From positions 124,001 through 188,000 of the forward strand of contig SKJC01000002.1 of the NCBI GenBank assembly GCA_007116155.1: a stretch of 64,000 bases of DNA, given 5' to 3'. Under the pieces are notes generated by a model. That model was not told where the DNA came from. It did no database searches and was given only the letters and a program-made list of their open reading frames with translations. This document shows positions 1 to 8,459 of this stretch, in pieces. The stretch comes from Candidatus Babeliaceae bacterium (GTDB lineage Bacteria; Babelota; Babeliae; Babelales; Babelaceae). The position numbers were made by a program, and so were the translations under genes. The stretch's first letter is position 1, and the number at the start of each line of letters is the position of its first letter.

Positions 1-1415
1 CATGCTTTGCCATACTGTTTGTAATATGTTTGTCCCAAAACCGTTACTTGCTCATAATCACGAAGTTTAAAGTTTGTTTCAGCGCCAGTAATAAGTGCTG
101 ATCCACCAACTGGCAACTCTTTTAAGGAGAGAATATTCATTACACCAGATGCATTACCAATAACCTCAAGTTTACCTTCAACATCAAGAACTATAGAGCC
201 ATAACCCGCTTGTCCTTTATATTGACGTGTTGGATCAACCGTGAAATCAGCTGCTACTGAAGCACCATCTTCATCAACAGATGAAATAAAGTACAACTTA
301 GAAGTATCGGCTAATGCAAAACGTGGAGATGTTGTGGCAAAGTTATTCTTTTCACCGCTATCAACAATTAAAGCCGATGCGTTACGCTGCTTTACCAACG
401 TATTTACCGGAGGAATAACCCCATTAACCGAAAATTTACTCATAATAGCTGGATCAATAACCGGTGCTGGATTATTGTTCGCCGCAGCCGCAATATACTC
501 AACATACGAACTACCGGCGATAGTTAATGTACCATTACGTCCAACAATAAAACCTGGCTGGAATGTTACCACTGGCGCTGGATTAACATACCAAGGATTA
601 GTTCGAAGAATCGGCATAACGGTGTTCTGGTTTACGATTTGCAACCCTGACCACAAAGAACTATTGCTCGTTGAGGAGACAAATTCAGCCGTTGTACCGA
701 GCAGTGTTGTCATATTAAGATCGGCTGGTGCAAATGGAACTGGATTATCTAATGTATACGATTGAACAGAAACAGAACCGCCATCAACAACTTGCAAACG
801 CAAACGACCAGTATTTGCAAGCGCATTGGTTGCAACAAAATTAATGCGCCCAGTATAAGCAGCATCAGTTGAAGCAAATCCAAGCATTGAATCTTGTCCT
901 ACATTAACAACACAATTAGCATCGCTTGAGTCATCTAAACGTGTAAAGACCAGATTGTCATGTGAAGTACCATCCATAACAGTTACCAGATAGGCACCGT
1001 TAGTAAGCGAGACTGTCGTAGAATCAGCAAGTACAAAAATAACACTTCCTGCGCCCGAAGCAGTAACAATAAATGGGCTTCCTGCCCCAGCACCCTGGAA
1101 CGTCAAATTATTATTAACACTAACTCGAATAGTACCACTTACAGCAACAAAATCTAAAATAGCACCGGCAAGATTTTGGCTCAAAATAGCAGGCGCTGAA
1201 ACTGCGCAGGTATAGGTACCTCCATCTGTAACACGCATTTCAACGTGTGCACTATTAAATTGAACGTTACCAGTAATGTCAACGTTTTCATCTAATGCAT
1301 TTAAAGCATTAGTAACGAGACCATTCCAAACTTGATCAGCATACAAAGAGCCTATTGGCAGAGTCCCCACCAACAAAATTGCCCAGATATGCTTTTTGAG
1401 CGCGTGTAGATTCAT
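1..1415 (-). CDS. large exported surface protein, 5' part only
   Basis: The frame is open from an ATG at 1415 to the window edge, giving the first 471 residues without a stop. A Shine-Dalgarno AAGGA lies 8-10 bases upstream. Residues 1-25 form a signal peptide (basic start, hydrophobic core, probable cleavage after LYA). The rest is rich in Val, Thr, Asn, Ala and Gly with short beta-strand-like segments, including phrases such as VTDGGTY and VVDGGSVSV that look like degenerate repeats. This composition suits an outer-membrane or surface adhesin, passenger or beta-solenoid protein, but I recognise no family. The C terminus, where a barrel or anchor would lie, is outside the window. It is a single gene with its own promoter, transcribed away from the pot operon. 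Confidence 0.8.
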   Translation of the reverse strand, partial: MNLHALKKHIWAILLVGTLPIGSLYADQVWNGLVTNALNALDENVDITGNVQFNSAHVEMRVTDGGTYTCAVSAPAILSQNLAGAILDFVAVSGTIRVSVNNNLTFQGAGAGSPFIVTASGAGSVIFVLADSTTVSLTNGAYLVTVMDGTSHDNLVFTRLDDSSDANCVVNVGQDSMLGFASTDAAYTGRINFVATNALANTGRLRLQVVDGGSVSVQSYTLDNPVPFAPADLNMTTLLGTTAEFVSSTSNSSLWSGLQIVNQNTVMPILRTNPWYVNPAPVVTFQPGFIVGRNGTLTIAGSSYVEYIAAAANNNPAPVIDPAIMSKFSVNGVIPPVNTLVKQRNASALIVDSGEKNNFATTSPRFALADTSKLYFISSVDEDGASVAADFTVDPTRQYKGQAGYGSIVLDVEGKLEVIGNASGVMNILSLKELPVGGSALITGAETNFKLRDYEQVTVLGQTYYKQYGKA

Positions 1416-1513
1416 ACACTCATCCTTTTTAAAAGCCCAACTTCCTTACAACCAAAACCAACGATTCGTACTTCCTCCAAGCAAAAAAGATAATGCCCAT
1501 TTTCAAGGAATCA

Positions 1514-1542
1514 GTTCTAGATAATTCCCATCAGGTTGTCAA
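1514..1542 (-). promoter_or_regulatory. predicted sigma-70-type promoter of the surface protein gene
   Basis: On the minus strand TTGACA (1542-1537) is followed after 17 bases by TAGAAC (1519-1514), four of six matches to the -10 consensus. It would give a leader of roughly 90-100 bases before the ATG at 1415. This is a sequence match only. Confidence 0.5.
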
Positions 1543-1573
1543 CCAAAGAAAATACAAGGAAACTAGTTAAAAA

Positions 1574-2665
1574 TTAGGACTTAACCGCTAACCACAAGTC
1601 AAAACGGTCGCGCTCTGCAATAATATCTGTTACAAAAAAAGATCGTTCACGAGCATCTTCCAACCAAGAAAAGAATGCCAACTCCCGAGATGACACCGAA
1701 GATTCTGCCGTAAAATTTTTTCGCGCAGGTAAATCACCCGTACGAGAAAAATGATCTCGCATCACCTCGGCTGAATACATATATGAAAGAAACTCATACA
1801 CCAGATCACTTTTGTGACTTTTGGCAGGAATCGCACAATGCTCAATAGTCATAATAGTAGGATTAGGAACACGTATTTGTAAAAAATCATAAGAACGCAC
1901 TGCACGCAACGCTTCACCCGATGGCATAAGCGCGACCTGCGCACTACCGGTAATAAGCGCAAAATCGCCCCGAACATTGCCATAATGTTCAACATAGGGT
2001 TTTTGCAGACGCAAAATCTTTTGCACTAACAACAATTGATGCACGTTTAATGCTGCAGGGATTTTTGAAAAAAGATGCAATGATGCAATAGCAACAGCTT
2101 CCAATGGATCATTGGTCATAACTACCCGATACGAACCAAGAGAAGGAACATTTCCAAATAATAGATCCCAGGTTGAATCGTTAAAAGGCGAGCTAAGCAT
2201 CAACGTACGAGAATCATACACCAAACAATAAATCCCCCAAATATACGGGATACTAAATTCATTATTCGGATCAAATGCATGCCCAAGAAACGCTGGATGT
2301 AATTGATCAAAAAACGGCAATTTTTCTCTATCGAGCGGCTTAATTAACCCCTCTTTAACAAGTTTAGCAACGGCGTAATCAGATGGAGCAACTAAATCAA
2401 AACCGCGGCCACCCGTTACACGCATTTTTACTAATAATTCTTCATTGCTTTCATAATGATTAATATAGACACGAATACCGGTAGCTCGTTCAAACGCAGC
2501 AACATGCACCGGATCAAACATCACACTCCAAGAGAGAATAGTAATTGAGCGATCCGTGCTCCGCCAATCTTTTTTCATAAGCAAAAGTACGCCAAAACAA
2601 CAAATAATCCAGAAAAGGATCATTCCTAAACGAATTACCCAACGCAAAACTCTCTGTTCCTGCAT
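1574..2665 (-). CDS. potD: spermidine/putrescine ABC transporter, substrate-binding protein
   Basis: This is the extracytoplasmic polyamine-binding subunit, 363 residues, about family length. After a hydrophobic N-terminal segment (about residues 10-30) the bacterial binding-protein fold begins with ITILSWSVMFDP, then FERATGIRVYINHYESNEELLVKM and FDLVAPSDYAVAKL, typical of PotD. The N terminus has no clear signal peptidase I site and no canonical lipobox, so it may stay membrane-anchored; the CC pair inside the hydrophobic stretch is not a normal lipobox. It is the last gene of potABCD, and its start overlaps the potC stop by one base. Polyamine uptake would make sense in a cell that depends on a host. 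Confidence 0.88.
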   Translation of the reverse strand: MQEQRVLRWVIRLGMILFWIICCFGVLLLMKKDWRSTDRSITILSWSVMFDPVHVAAFERATGIRVYINHYESNEELLVKMRVTGGRGFDLVAPSDYAVAKLVKEGLIKPLDREKLPFFDQLHPAFLGHAFDPNNEFSIPYIWGIYCLVYDSRTLMLSSPFNDSTWDLLFGNVPSLGSYRVVMTNDPLEAVAIASLHLFSKIPAALNVHQLLLVQKILRLQKPYVEHYGNVRGDFALITGSAQVALMPSGEALRAVRSYDFLQIRVPNPTIMTIEHCAIPAKSHKSDLVYEFLSYMYSAEVMRDHFSRTGDLPARKNFTAESSVSSRELAFFSWLEDARERSFFVTDIIAERDRFDLWLAVKS

Positions 2666-3456
2666 TATACTCCCCGCGGTTTTTTAGAAACAAGAAGGGC
2701 ATACACCACAACTAGAGCACTACAAAAAACCAATAACAACGTGGAAAGCGCACCTACTTCAGGAGATATACCAACCCGCAACATCGATAAAATATACAAC
2801 GGCAACGTTTGAAACGTACTTCCTGCGCAAAAATAGGCACAAACGAAATCATCAAAAGAAATAATAAAGACAAGTGTTGCTGCCGCAAAGACCGTGGTTT
2901 TGAGTAATGGGAGTATCACAGATCCAAAAGCCATTAATGGTGAAGCTCCTAAATCCAACGCCGCTTCCATTAATCGCTTATCAAGCTCTTGATACCGATC
3001 ATATACGAGTGGAATAACATACCCCAATCCCAATACCGTATGCGCAATAATTAATGTAACCGGACCAAGCGGAATGCCAATCAAAATAGCAATATGGAGC
3101 AAGCCAACAGCGATAATAATTTCTGGTAACATTAAATTAAGGTAAAAATGAGTAATAAGACGACGTACATAGCTATTACGCATACCCCAAAAAACCGTTA
3201 ACACACCCATCGTACAACTTAAAAAAACAGAAGCTAAAGCTACAAATAATGAATTTAAAAGGCTCTCCCAAATTGCATAATCAAACAACAGCTCTCGATA
3301 CCAACGCAACGTCCCCCCAACCCAAGGAGAAGGAAAAGAAGCCGCATTAAATGAATAGGTAACAAGAATAATCAATGGAAGGTATAAAAAACCAAAAAAC
3401 AGAACAACCCAAATTGTATTCCAAATTCGAAGGCTACGTATATTCACAACAGCCAT
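2665..3456 (-). CDS. potC: spermidine/putrescine ABC transporter permease
   Basis: This inner-membrane permease has about six transmembrane helices and the binding-protein-dependent permease EAA loop (LMEAALDLGASPLMAFG), which contacts the ATPase. I place the start at the ATG at 3456 (MAVVNIRS) because AGGAG lies 7 bases upstream of it. An ATG at 3480 would begin inside potB and has no ribosome site. With this start the protein is 263 residues, normal for PotC, and follows the potB stop by about 10 bases. Confidence 0.88.
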   Translation of the reverse strand: MAVVNIRSLRIWNTIWVVLFFGFLYLPLIILVTYSFNAASFPSPWVGGTLRWYRELLFDYAIWESLLNSLFVALASVFLSCTMGVLTVFWGMRNSYVRRLITHFYLNLMLPEIIIAVGLLHIAILIGIPLGPVTLIIAHTVLGLGYVIPLVYDRYQELDKRLMEAALDLGASPLMAFGSVILPLLKTTVFAAATLVFIISFDDFVCAYFCAGSTFQTLPLYILSMLRVGISPEVGALSTLLLVFCSALVVVYALLVSKKPRGV

Positions 3457-3466
3457 AGCTGAACTC

Positions 3467-4348
3467 CTAGAGTGATTCATCCGAACTTGCCCTAAATAAA
3501 CTCACTGGCGTACGAACAGAAGTCCTCCACCAACGGGCATCGATAAGCCAATATAAAAAAATCACCGTACTTATTAAAACTAACGCCGCTAAAAAGGTAA
3601 AAGCGGCACCATACGCCACCATCTGCCCATGCATAGTAAAATGAGCAACAACTCCACCGGCAAACAACATACGATCGCCACCAATAAGCTCAGGAACAAT
3701 AAATTCACTAAACGCGGGCACGAGAACCAAAAAAAGACCCGACCGGACACCGGGAAGACTTAAAGGGAAAATAACACGCCAAAACGTTTGAAATGCGCTT
3801 GCTCCTAAATCAGAAGACGCCTCCAACATACGCACATCAAACTTTTCTAAATCGGTATAAATAGGGAAAATCATAAATGGAATATAACAATAGACCATAA
3901 CAATAAAAACTGCTCCAATTGAATTTAAGAACTCGAATGGTTCATTGTACCCAAAAAACTTTCCTAGAAACTGATTTACAAACCCTGTTTTACTTAATAA
4001 CAACATCCACGCATAAATATGCAGCAAAATATTAGTTAAAAAAGGTAAAAATAATAAAAACATAAAAAACTTTTTAAAACGACCAGCATAAAGCGCCATC
4101 CAATAAGCAACTGGATATCCAAAAAGCAACGAAAAAAGAGCTGTTCCTACACCAAGAAACAAGGACCGCAATAAAACAGCTCCATAATTAGCTGTAAAAA
4201 AGGAAGTTATATACTCAAACGAGAAAGACGAAAAACTAAGTGCTAATAAAAGGAATAACGGTACATATACAAAAAAAACTTGCCATAAAACTGCGGGTAT
4301 ACCGAAAAAAAAGGGTAACTCCTGAAAAAACAATTTCCGCACGTTCAT
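3467..4348 (-). CDS. potB: spermidine/putrescine ABC transporter permease
   Basis: This is the second inner-membrane permease, 293 residues with about six hydrophobic segments. It carries the EAA-type loop MLEASSDLGASAFQTFWRV near residues 175-193, and its first helix (FFVYVPLFLLLALSF) is typical of PotB. Its ATG overlaps the potA stop in an ATGA, indicating coupled translation with the ATPase gene. Confidence 0.88.
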   Translation of the reverse strand: MNVRKLFFQELPFFFGIPAVLWQVFFVYVPLFLLLALSFSSFSFEYITSFFTANYGAVLLRSLFLGVGTALFSLLFGYPVAYWMALYAGRFKKFFMFLLFLPFLTNILLHIYAWMLLLSKTGFVNQFLGKFFGYNEPFEFLNSIGAVFIVMVYCYIPFMIFPIYTDLEKFDVRMLEASSDLGASAFQTFWRVIFPLSLPGVRSGLFLVLVPAFSEFIVPELIGGDRMLFAGGVVAHFTMHGQMVAYGAAFTFLAALVLISTVIFLYWLIDARWWRTSVRTPVSLFRASSDESL

Positions 4349-5448
4349 TTTTCTAATACCACAACATTTTTTGAAAACCAGTACAAATAAACCATGTCAT
4401 CATAATTAATAACCTCCTGCTTTGTATGCTCCTCGTTTTGTTCAAATACACGAAGCACTGTCGAATCATTAATCCGAATATGATACATTGTAGAATGTCC
4501 ATTATAAAACATCTTATCAACACGGCCTTGTATGCCGGGCAGATACCCTTCTTGCGGCACCTTGGTAATCATAATTTTTTCAGGTCGAACACTAATACGA
4601 GCGACAGAGCCATCAACAAGAGATCGAGCACCACCAGAAGTTTGAGACGACTCATCTATAAGTAACGTGCACAAATCGGTAACTTGCAACGTACAAACTC
4701 CATCTTTTTTTGCAACAACGCCTTCTAAGACATTCGTCGTACCTAAAAAGCGTGCAACAAAGGAAGAAACAGGATATTCGTATATCTCCCGCGGCGTACC
4801 CTGCTGTTCAATTGACCCTTCTGGACCCATTATAGCCATATAATCAGCCACAGCTAAGGCTTCCAGCGGATCATGAGTTACATACACAAAGGTTGTTTGT
4901 AACATATCCTGTAAATCAACCAACTCCATAAGCAACCGTTCACGCAATTTCGAATCTAATGCAGCAAGCGGCTCATCAAGCAAAAGAACGTCTGGTTCAT
5001 TAATCACTGCCCGAGCAATAGCAACACGTTGCTGCTGACCACCAGATAACTGTGTAACACTACGCGCCAAATGTCGCTCTATACCGAATGTTTCCGCAAT
5101 GCGACCAACACGCTTACGAATAATAGCTGTTTCAACACCACGAACACGCAAACTGTAGGCGATATTGTCAAAAACCGAAAGATGCGGGAAAAGGGCATAA
5201 CTTTGAAAAACCGTATTAATCCGACGTTCATTACTGGGCAAGTTAGTAATTGGTGTTTCACCTAAAAAGATTTCTCCCGAGTCCACTTCTTCAAAGCCGC
5301 CAATCAAACGCAACAATGTGGTTTTACCACAACCGCTTGGCCCAAGGAGCGCAAAAAACTTACCCGAGGGAATAGTCAAGCTTAAATGCTCAACAATGGT
5401 CTCCCCATGATACAATTTAGTCACATTGCGAAATTCAACACTTCTCAC
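4345..5448 (-). CDS. potA: spermidine/putrescine ABC transporter ATP-binding protein
   Basis: This cytoplasmic ATPase energises polyamine import; 367 residues. All ABC motifs are present in order: Walker A GPSGCGKTT (about 36-44), Q-loop in NTVFQSYALFP, signature LSGGQQQRVAIARA, Walker B VLLLDEPLAALD and H-loop in YVTHDP. The C-terminal 120 residues are the TOBE-type regulatory domain (ISVRPEKIMI). The start is a GTG at 5448 with AGGAG 6 bases upstream. It is the first gene of the operon, in the usual order potA-B-C-D. Confidence 0.92.
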   Translation of the reverse strand: MRSVEFRNVTKLYHGETIVEHLSLTIPSGKFFALLGPSGCGKTTLLRLIGGFEEVDSGEIFLGETPITNLPSNERRINTVFQSYALFPHLSVFDNIAYSLRVRGVETAIIRKRVGRIAETFGIERHLARSVTQLSGGQQQRVAIARAVINEPDVLLLDEPLAALDSKLRERLLMELVDLQDMLQTTFVYVTHDPLEALAVADYMAIMGPEGSIEQQGTPREIYEYPVSSFVARFLGTTNVLEGVVAKKDGVCTLQVTDLCTLLIDESSQTSGGARSLVDGSVARISVRPEKIMITKVPQEGYLPGIQGRVDKMFYNGHSTMYHIRINDSTVLRVFEQNEEHTKQEVINYDDMVYLYWFSKNVVVLEK

Positions 5449-5476
5449 AGTAGCTCCTCACGCCTAGAAATTCGAT

Positions 5477-6163
5477 TTATTTTCGAATACCTCGCGCACA
5501 GTAAAAAGGCACGACAATATCAGATAATGTACATGGTAAAATTACCGCAACAAACATAAATAAGAATAGAATTCCCATAGATTCAAACCATGAGTCAAAT
5601 CCATGTGCTACCATGTAAAAAACCGACGCCATAGAACTAATCAATGTATGCGCCGAATGAAAATAACTTGCAATACGAGTAATTGAATTTGGTGTTTTTG
5701 ACAAGGCAAGGCCAGCAAGCAAACCCATAGCCATAAAAACAAATAAATTAATTGCATCATATAACTGAAAGAAGCAGACATGAACCTCCATATCAACCCC
5801 TAACAATCGACCCGAAAGAGCAGGAAGAAGAATGTCAGAAAGAATACAGAAAAATGTTGGCGCAATAAGCGCAACCATGATGCCGGCAAACCAAGACGTA
5901 GCAAACCGAAAATACGTAAGCGCCGCACCCGCAACAGAAACAATTATATGTAAATAGTGAAACGAGTGAAAAAGCACGTGATAGCCAAATGAAACAGCAT
6001 CTTCTGGCAACGCAAGGCCAACAAAAAACGTCAACGAAAGAAAAATAAACGCAAACGCAAGAGAAACAACAGCCAAGGGAACATGGCAAATTAATTCAGA
6101 CCAAAGACTATGCTGTTCGTGACAACAAAGGTCACAAGAGTTAATCGCACAATGATTAGACAT
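5477..6163 (-). CDS. polytopic membrane protein with an internal duplication
   Basis: I do not recognise a family. The start is the ATG at 6163 (MSNHC), 9 bases after TTGGAG; an ATG at 6169 is possible. That gives 228 residues with about six hydrophobic helices in two matching halves. About residues 65-114 and 168-219 share FHSxHxL, then a Ser-Trp-Phe triplet about 25 residues later, then LSDI(L/V)(L/V)P. The N-terminal tail is short and rich in possible metal ligands: H4, C5, C10, C13, C14, H15 and H18. The repeated His pairs and this tail could suggest metal or heme handling, but this is inference. It lies just upstream of potA on the same strand, 28 bases away, so it may be cotranscribed. 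Confidence 0.75.
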   Translation of the reverse strand: MSNHCAINSCDLCCHEQHSLWSELICHVPLAVVSLAFAFIFLSLTFFVGLALPEDAVSFGYHVLFHSFHYLHIIVSVAGAALTYFRFATSWFAGIMVALIAPTFFCILSDILLPALSGRLLGVDMEVHVCFFQLYDAINLFVFMAMGLLAGLALSKTPNSITRIASYFHSAHTLISSMASVFYMVAHGFDSWFESMGILFLFMFVAVILPCTLSDIVVPFYCARGIRK

Positions 6164-6286
6164 ATGCATGGGCTCCAACAAAGATACAATATTTCTATAT
6201 TACTCATTTTCAAGAACGATATTATTGTACGTCAGCTTTCCCTTGCTGTGAAGAGTGAAAGCCTAACCATCTAAATAACCAGGTTG

Positions 6287-6586
6287 TTAGTGGGGCATAA
6301 CGAAGCGCAAAACCCCCCGATAATTATCTTGAGGTACAAGTGGCTCTGCCTTCACCTGGATATGAGTAGAAGAACGTTTTTGCTCAAAAAATACCGCCGT
6401 ATCTAAAATTCCTAATACATCATCCACAGAATCCTTATCCCCGACAATTTCTATCTCGACCGTATCTACAGAAACAGCACAGGCTACGCCCTCTGCACTC
6501 GTCTTTCCTAAGCGAATCTTCAACGCCTCCAGAAATACTTTTGGTTGATCTAATCCCTGTATAGTAATATGTAAACTTTTCTTCAT
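6287..6586 (-). CDS. small acylphosphatase-like protein (tentative)
   Basis: This is a 99-residue cytoplasmic protein. The start is the ATG at 6586 (MKKSLH) because GGAGG lies 5 bases upstream; a GTG 30 bases earlier has no ribosome site. The pattern is beta-alpha-beta-beta-alpha-beta: ITIQG, a helix over residues 16-26, VEIEIVGDKDSVDDVL, a helix, HIQVKAE and a final YRGVLRFV strand. This resembles the acylphosphatase fold and its length. The catalytic loop GxVQGVGFR is not conserved (QGLDQPKVF here), so enzymatic activity is doubtful. Confidence 0.55.
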   Translation of the reverse strand: MKKSLHITIQGLDQPKVFLEALKIRLGKTSAEGVACAVSVDTVEIEIVGDKDSVDDVLGILDTAVFFEQKRSSTHIQVKAEPLVPQDNYRGVLRFVMPH

Positions 6587-6767
6587 GAGAACCTCCATTT
6601 CCCCATAATTCGTCACGAACGTATCAAGGGAGGAATTTTCAGGTCAAGAGATAGCGTAAAGAAAACAATACAAAATTTTTCCATCATCGGAAAAAACTTA
6701 TTCGAAAAAAAGAAAATACCTTATAGAATAAAAACATTGCTGAGAAATTTTACGATAAGGCTGACCC

Positions 6768-8171
6768 ATGGAACAAAAAAATACAAAAAACCGCGTTCGC
6801 TTTGCCCCCTCTCCAACTGGCTGGATGCACCTCGGCAGTGTTCGCGCCGCACTATTTAACAAACTATATGCAGTAAAAAACAACGGATCATTTATATTGC
6901 GCATTGAAGATACCGATGCATCCCGAAACGTTGATCCTGGAGCAAAAAAGATACAAGAAGACTTAGCTTGGCTTGGATTATCTTTTGATGAGGGACCCTA
7001 TTTCCAATCAGAGCGGAACGAGCTATATCAAAAATACCTAGAATATCTCATACAAAATAATCTTGTATATCGCTGTTTTGACACGCCGGAAGAGTTAGGG
7101 CGGCGCAGGCAATTACAACTTGCACGTGGAATACCACCCAAATATGATCGAGCCTGTCTTGCATTAAACGAACAAGAAATAACAGAAAAACTAAAAAACA
7201 ACGCACCATTCATCTGGCGCCTTAAAATGCCTGCTATTACAATACACCTTCACGAAGCAACGCGTGGAGAAATGGCATTTGATCTTACCCATTTTTCTGA
7301 TTTTGCAGTAACGCGCCAGGACGGCTCATGTACCTTCTTATTTGCAAACTTTGTTGATGACGTCGAAATGGGCATAACAATGGTTATTCGTGGAGAAGAT
7401 CATCTTTCTAACAGCGCTAGCCAAGCCGCACTGTATCATGCATGCAATAAGCAACTACCAACCTTTTTCCACCTTCCCCTTGTTTGCAGCGCTGATGGTA
7501 AAAAACTTTCTAAACGCGACTTTGGCTTTTCATTAAGCGACTTACAAAATGCAGGCTATCTTCCACAGGCAATTAATAACTATATCGCGCTACTTGGGCA
7601 TTCCTTTCCCGAAGAAATCATGGATCTTGCAACTCTTGCTCAAGTTATTCCTTTTAATGAACAAAGCCCTAAAAACAGCGTACGCTACGACTCCCAAAAA
7701 CTTCGCTGGATTAATCATGCATGGATTCAACGGCTATCAATAAAAGAACTTACAGAGAGGGTAGTACCATTTTTAACGGCGGTTTTTCCCAATGCACCCT
7801 TTGAGAAATCTCAACTTGCACAACTTCTTGAAATCATTCGTCCTAATCTTGAAACACTCACTGACGCCGTCGAACTACTCGGGTTTGTTGCTAAACCTCC
7901 TGAAAACATTCCCGCCGCGCTACTCATAGAATACCAACTTAAAGAACTAACAACACTTTTAAAGGAACTCGCTGAAGCTCCTACGATTGATGCGTTTAGG
8001 CAAGCATTAAAAACGTTGCCGCAAAAGGACCAAAAAAAGAACTTTTTTGTACTTGTTCGCCTGGCATTAACGGCGAAACCACATGGCATTGGCATTCAAG
8101 AGCTTACAAATATGCTGCCACATGATGAAATGCAGCGACGTATTCAAGTGCTTTACAACACAAAACTATAA
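6768..8171 (+). CDS. gltX: glutamyl-tRNA synthetase
   Basis: This class I enzyme charges tRNA-Glu with glutamate. It has 467 residues, the normal bacterial length. The first signature is APSPTGWMHLGS at residues 13-24 and the second is KLSKRDFG near residue 246, the ATP-binding KMSKS loop. RGEDHLSNSASQ is the conserved GluRS segment between them. The C-terminal third is the alpha-helical anticodon-binding domain. Its last 6 bases overlap the convergent gene at 8166-8441. Confidence 0.95.
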   Translation: MEQKNTKNRVRFAPSPTGWMHLGSVRAALFNKLYAVKNNGSFILRIEDTDASRNVDPGAKKIQEDLAWLGLSFDEGPYFQSERNELYQKYLEYLIQNNLVYRCFDTPEELGRRRQLQLARGIPPKYDRACLALNEQEITEKLKNNAPFIWRLKMPAITIHLHEATRGEMAFDLTHFSDFAVTRQDGSCTFLFANFVDDVEMGITMVIRGEDHLSNSASQAALYHACNKQLPTFFHLPLVCSADGKKLSKRDFGFSLSDLQNAGYLPQAINNYIALLGHSFPEEIMDLATLAQVIPFNEQSPKNSVRYDSQKLRWINHAWIQRLSIKELTERVVPFLTAVFPNAPFEKSQLAQLLEIIRPNLETLTDAVELLGFVAKPPENIPAALLIEYQLKELTTLLKELAEAPTIDAFRQALKTLPQKDQKKNFFVLVRLALTAKPHGIGIQELTNMLPHDEMQRRIQVLYNTKL

Positions 8172-8441
8172 AGCGGAATCGGGAGAAGCTAGACGGTTTG
8201 GCAATTCTTGAACATAACTAACATAACTGTGGGTCTGATACCAATGCATCAGGCCCATAAATTTTTGCACATTTTCTTCCGGCACAAAAAATTCAAAAAT
8301 GCTCTTCTGCTTATCCAACGTTCGATCAAAACAGAGATGCTCAAAACTGCGCAGTGTCGCGGTAAAAAACCAGATACGCGATCGGTCAATCTGCGCTTGA
8401 AAGTATCGACAATATTTCATATAATCAGCCTCAATAAACAT
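8166..8441 (-). CDS. small conserved protein, DUF4911-like
   Basis: This 91-residue soluble protein is probably real: its ATG at 8441 has GAGGG three to five bases upstream, and the protein has a normal composition and fold-like pattern. The segment from FEHLCFDRTLDKQKS through FEFFVPEE resembles the core of the small DUF4911 family, whose function is unknown; I assign this from memory of the pattern only. It starts 18 bases from the divergently transcribed permease gene and runs into the end of gltX. A plus-strand extension of the permease frame over this stretch is rejected. Confidence 0.6.
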   Translation of the reverse strand: MFIEADYMKYCRYFQAQIDRSRIWFFTATLRSFEHLCFDRTLDKQKSIFEFFVPEENVQKFMGLMHWYQTHSYVSYVQELPNRLASPDSAL

Positions 8442-8459
8442 ATACCCTCAAGGATATCC

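Noticed and set aside
241-765. 174-residue plus-strand open frame
   Set aside because: It is the shadow of the exported surface protein, which reads open on the minus strand across the whole region with a signal peptide and a ribosome site.
8208-8459. Upstream extension of the permease frame
   Set aside because: It is not membrane-like, has no ribosome site, and covers a convincing minus-strand gene; the ATG at 8460 has AAGGA.
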